Under the pieces are notes generated by a model. It saw only the letters and a program-made list of their open reading frames with translations. It had not been told where the DNA came from and did not search any database. This document shows positions 8,837-10,548 of a DNA stretch of 10,548 nucleotides, in pieces; position 1 is the stretch's first letter, and the number at the start of each line of letters is the position of its first letter. The position numbers were made by a program, and so were the translations under genes. Source of the DNA: Isohypsibius dastychi (taxonomy: Eukaryota; Tardigrada; Eutardigrada; Parachela; Isohypsibiidae); NCBI GenBank assembly GCA_034696485.1, contig JAQIWT010001502.1, forward strand, positions 1 through 10,548. Direction: 5' to 3'.

Positions 8837-8986
8837 ATGTCCGACAACCTCACAGCCGCAGAATGGGATATCCTGGAACCCAAAACTTTCAATTGCCAGC
8901 TTGCACTTGGAGATTTCGAGAAGCGCAATGTGATGGTGTCAGTTGAGAAATCCTCTGATAGTCTTGAACGTCTGATGTTTGTCATT

Positions 8987-9118
8987 GATCCAGATCCGTC
9001 TTTAAAGGTCAAGGCGTCTTTCGTTTATTATCTAGCCGATGGCTGTTATTACGATCCAGATTCGTCTTTAACAGTCCAGGCGTCTTTCGTTTATTATCTA
9101 GCCGATGGCTGTTATTTC
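8987..9118 (+). repeat. 66-bp in-frame tandem duplication in the MATH-like part
   Basis: Two adjacent 66-bp units, 8987-9052 and 9053-9118, differ at 5 positions; a block of over 35 bp near the end of each unit is identical. Each encodes 22 residues containing ASFVYYLADGCY. Four differences change residues (P to S, K to T, K to Q, Y to F). The frame is preserved, so the product has a duplicated beta-strand segment at residues 51-94. Just after unit 2, GATCTAGTTCGTCT resembles the start of a unit, so the repeat edge itself may have promoted the duplication. Confidence 0.95.
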
Positions 9119-9415
9119 GATCTAGTTCGTCTGGTATTTTTGTTTGAATCCAGGATGGAGCAACGGATTCGCTGTCGGGAGCTGATCATGTTCATGCATC
9201 GCAAGAAAAATCGCGATATCATTACGGCGAAAACACTCTTGAAGGGCAAGGAGCTGCGTGTTTTGTTCGATTCAGATTGGGTCAATGTTGAATTTCTTCC
9301 CTTATTCGTGAGAGCTCTGGGATGGAAAGGAGAACCGATGAGTCACGAAATGTCCTACAAAGCATTCCCTAGTGATGTCCGGAAACCGTTCAGTCCGCTT
9401 CTTATGAAATCAGAG

Positions 9416-9967
9416 GTTGGTTCCATATTTCAGAGTATTCATGGAAACAGTGGTTTCGAAATCTGAATGTAGACTTTGGTAATACTTCTATGAATGTCGA
9501 TAGTTTTCCTCATTTTTGAAAAATCAGTTCATCAGCTTTTTTTCTGTACCTATTTTTTTTCCCAATACGTATTTGCTTTTCCACAAAAATGGAATTCATA
9601 ACGTGCAGCAAATTCCTCGCATCTGGCCGATGTGCGTTTGCGTAGAAAGTGCAATGAAAAAATATGAAGCACACGTGATAAATTAATTGTCGAATGCTTA
9701 TTTGTAGGTTGTAATCGTGTTGATTTGTTTCTCAATCCAGTAATTATAACTTGCAGTCACCCACATGCAACTAACCAAGTGCTCCAAAACTGACGGAATT
9801 TAAAGTATTGTTTAAAATATTTCAATTAGGATGAAGTTGCAGAACACAGCAGAACACATAGTTTTGGTTGGTTCCAGTTCGGAGAACGAAACCGTCAGGA
9901 TGTAATATTATGTTATTGACGACAAAAAAATGATTTAACGAGTTTATAATTCCATGCTCATTTTCAG
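9416..9967 (+). other. Presumed 552-bp intron of the MATH-BTB gene
   Basis: The MATH-like frame and the BTB frame join in phase 0 across this stretch. The acceptor TTTTCAG is strong and the donor GTTGGT weak. At 552 bp it is about ten times longer than the KLHL introns. I see no open exon, tRNA or clear inverted repeat inside; it is AT-rich with T runs. If the donor is not used, exon 1 continues 17 codons to TGA at 9464-9466, so alternative or failed splicing would give a MATH-only protein. Confidence 0.55.
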
Positions 9968-10548
9968 GACCAAAGGAATCTGCTCAAGTTATACCCTGAC
10001 GGTATGCCCGCGGATTTTGTATTGGTTTCTTCGGATAATCGAGAGATAAAAGTCCATCGCGTCAAGATCGCCGCTGCCTCGGAAGTATTCCGGAATATGC
10101 TAAGCCACGAAACAGTTGAAAAACGGGATGGAATCTGCCGAATAGCTGACATTGCCTACGGAACTTTGAAATTGATGGTGGACGCGTTTTATGGACTTTC
10201 GGTCGAGGAAGAGCGCATGGAAGAAAACTGCGGGAATTTATGAATTGCGGCTAACAAGTATCAACTTTTTGAGCTGCAGGCAAGCTGTTCACAATATATG
10301 GAAGACAACATGGCGATAACAAACGTTGTGGAAATGTTCCAAGTGGGGAAAGAGTGTGGAGATGAGGAATTTGTGAAAACAACGGTTCAATTTGTGAGAA
10401 GCAACTACGAGGCATTTATCGATTCGGATGGATTCATTGAAGTTGTTGAAAAGATTCCGGAATATTTCAGGGAATTCTTCAAGCGTGTTAGTGTGGATCT
10501 TGTTGAGAAGAAGTAAACCACTCCGCAAGCTGCATTGCGAAACATTTT

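Larger units (their letters stand above)
8837..10516 (+). pseudogene. SPOP-like MATH-BTB gene interrupted by TGA
   Basis: SPOP-type proteins use MATH to bind substrates and BTB to bind Cullin-3 (family knowledge). The start ATG sits in a good context (AGAAAAATGTCC). Exon 1 (8837-9415, 193 codons) reads as a divergent MATH domain; KVKASFVYYLADG and RDIITAKTLLKGKELRVLF fit MATH strands. A phase-0 intron (9416-9967) has a weak GTTGGT donor and a good TTTTCAG acceptor. Exon 2 (from 9968) opens DQRNLLKLYPDGMPADFVLV and continues with the BTB core REIKVHRVKIAAASEVFRNM, which keeps the conserved Asp and His. In-frame TGA at 10241-10243 falls just before IAANKYQLFELQASCSQYME, a standard BTB helix, and the same frame stays open to TAA at 10514-10516. 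Total about 375 codons, matching SPOP. With no other damage, the break is recent, polymorphic or a sequencing error. Alternative: two genes, with exon 1 read through the donor to TGA at 9464-9466 (209 residues). Confidence 0.75.

Noticed and set aside
8731-9012. A 93-codon minus-strand frame
   Set aside because: It is the antisense shadow of the MATH-like exon.
10202-10279. An in-frame 78-bp intron (GT at 10202, CAG at 10277-10279) that would remove the TGA
   Set aside because: It would delete the conserved BTB helix IAANKYQLFEL, and the GTCGAG donor is poor. Coding sequence with a nonsense codon fits better, though RNA data could overturn this.
1-10548. CRISPR array, bacterial operon, tRNA or rRNA
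   Set aside because: No regularly spaced repeats, no ribosome-binding-site-led gene chain and no cloverleaf or rRNA motifs; the introns show that the DNA is eukaryotic.

Overview
This is eukaryotic DNA from a small invertebrate. The evidence is a seven-exon protein-coding gene with introns of only 54-76 bp, GT..AG borders and 3' splice sites such as TTTCAG or TTCCTAG, together with animal gene families (BTB-BACK-Kelch, MATH-BTB, RBM25) and several short inverted-repeat elements. Tardigrade or nematode is my best guess; the sequence alone does not fix the taxon.

Layout. Bases 1-2163 hold no gene I can support. They contain a long imperfect foldback (266-571), a pre-miRNA-like hairpin (1165-1233) and a MITE-like element (about 1720-1928). 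Bases 2164-4220 (+) encode a complete KLHL-type protein of 565 residues in seven exons; the spliced length (1698 nt) is an exact multiple of three. Bases 4221-5320 look like 3' UTR and spacer with a 12-G run. Bases 5321-6711 (-) carry decayed remains of an RBM25-type splicing factor: the charged coiled-coil segment and the C-terminal PWI domain can be read. The copy keeps short introns but has in-frame stops, a one-base frameshift and a 167-bp inverted-repeat element. Bases 6880-8836 are largely unexplained, with a weak hint of more RBM25-like sequence and a perfect 28-bp palindrome at 8434-8461.

Bases 8837-10516 (+) are a two-exon SPOP-like MATH-BTB gene, about 375 codons, the usual length for that family. 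A TGA codon interrupts the end of the BTB fold, and a 66-bp tandem duplication lies inside the MATH-like part. It is annotated as a probable recent pseudogene or a mutant or mis-sequenced allele.

The two BTB genes belong to families that present substrates to Cullin-3 ubiquitin ligases. They are not arranged as an operon, and nothing here shows a shared pathway. The picture is an accessory, repeat-rich stretch where adaptor genes of expanding families sit beside decaying gene copies and small mobile elements.
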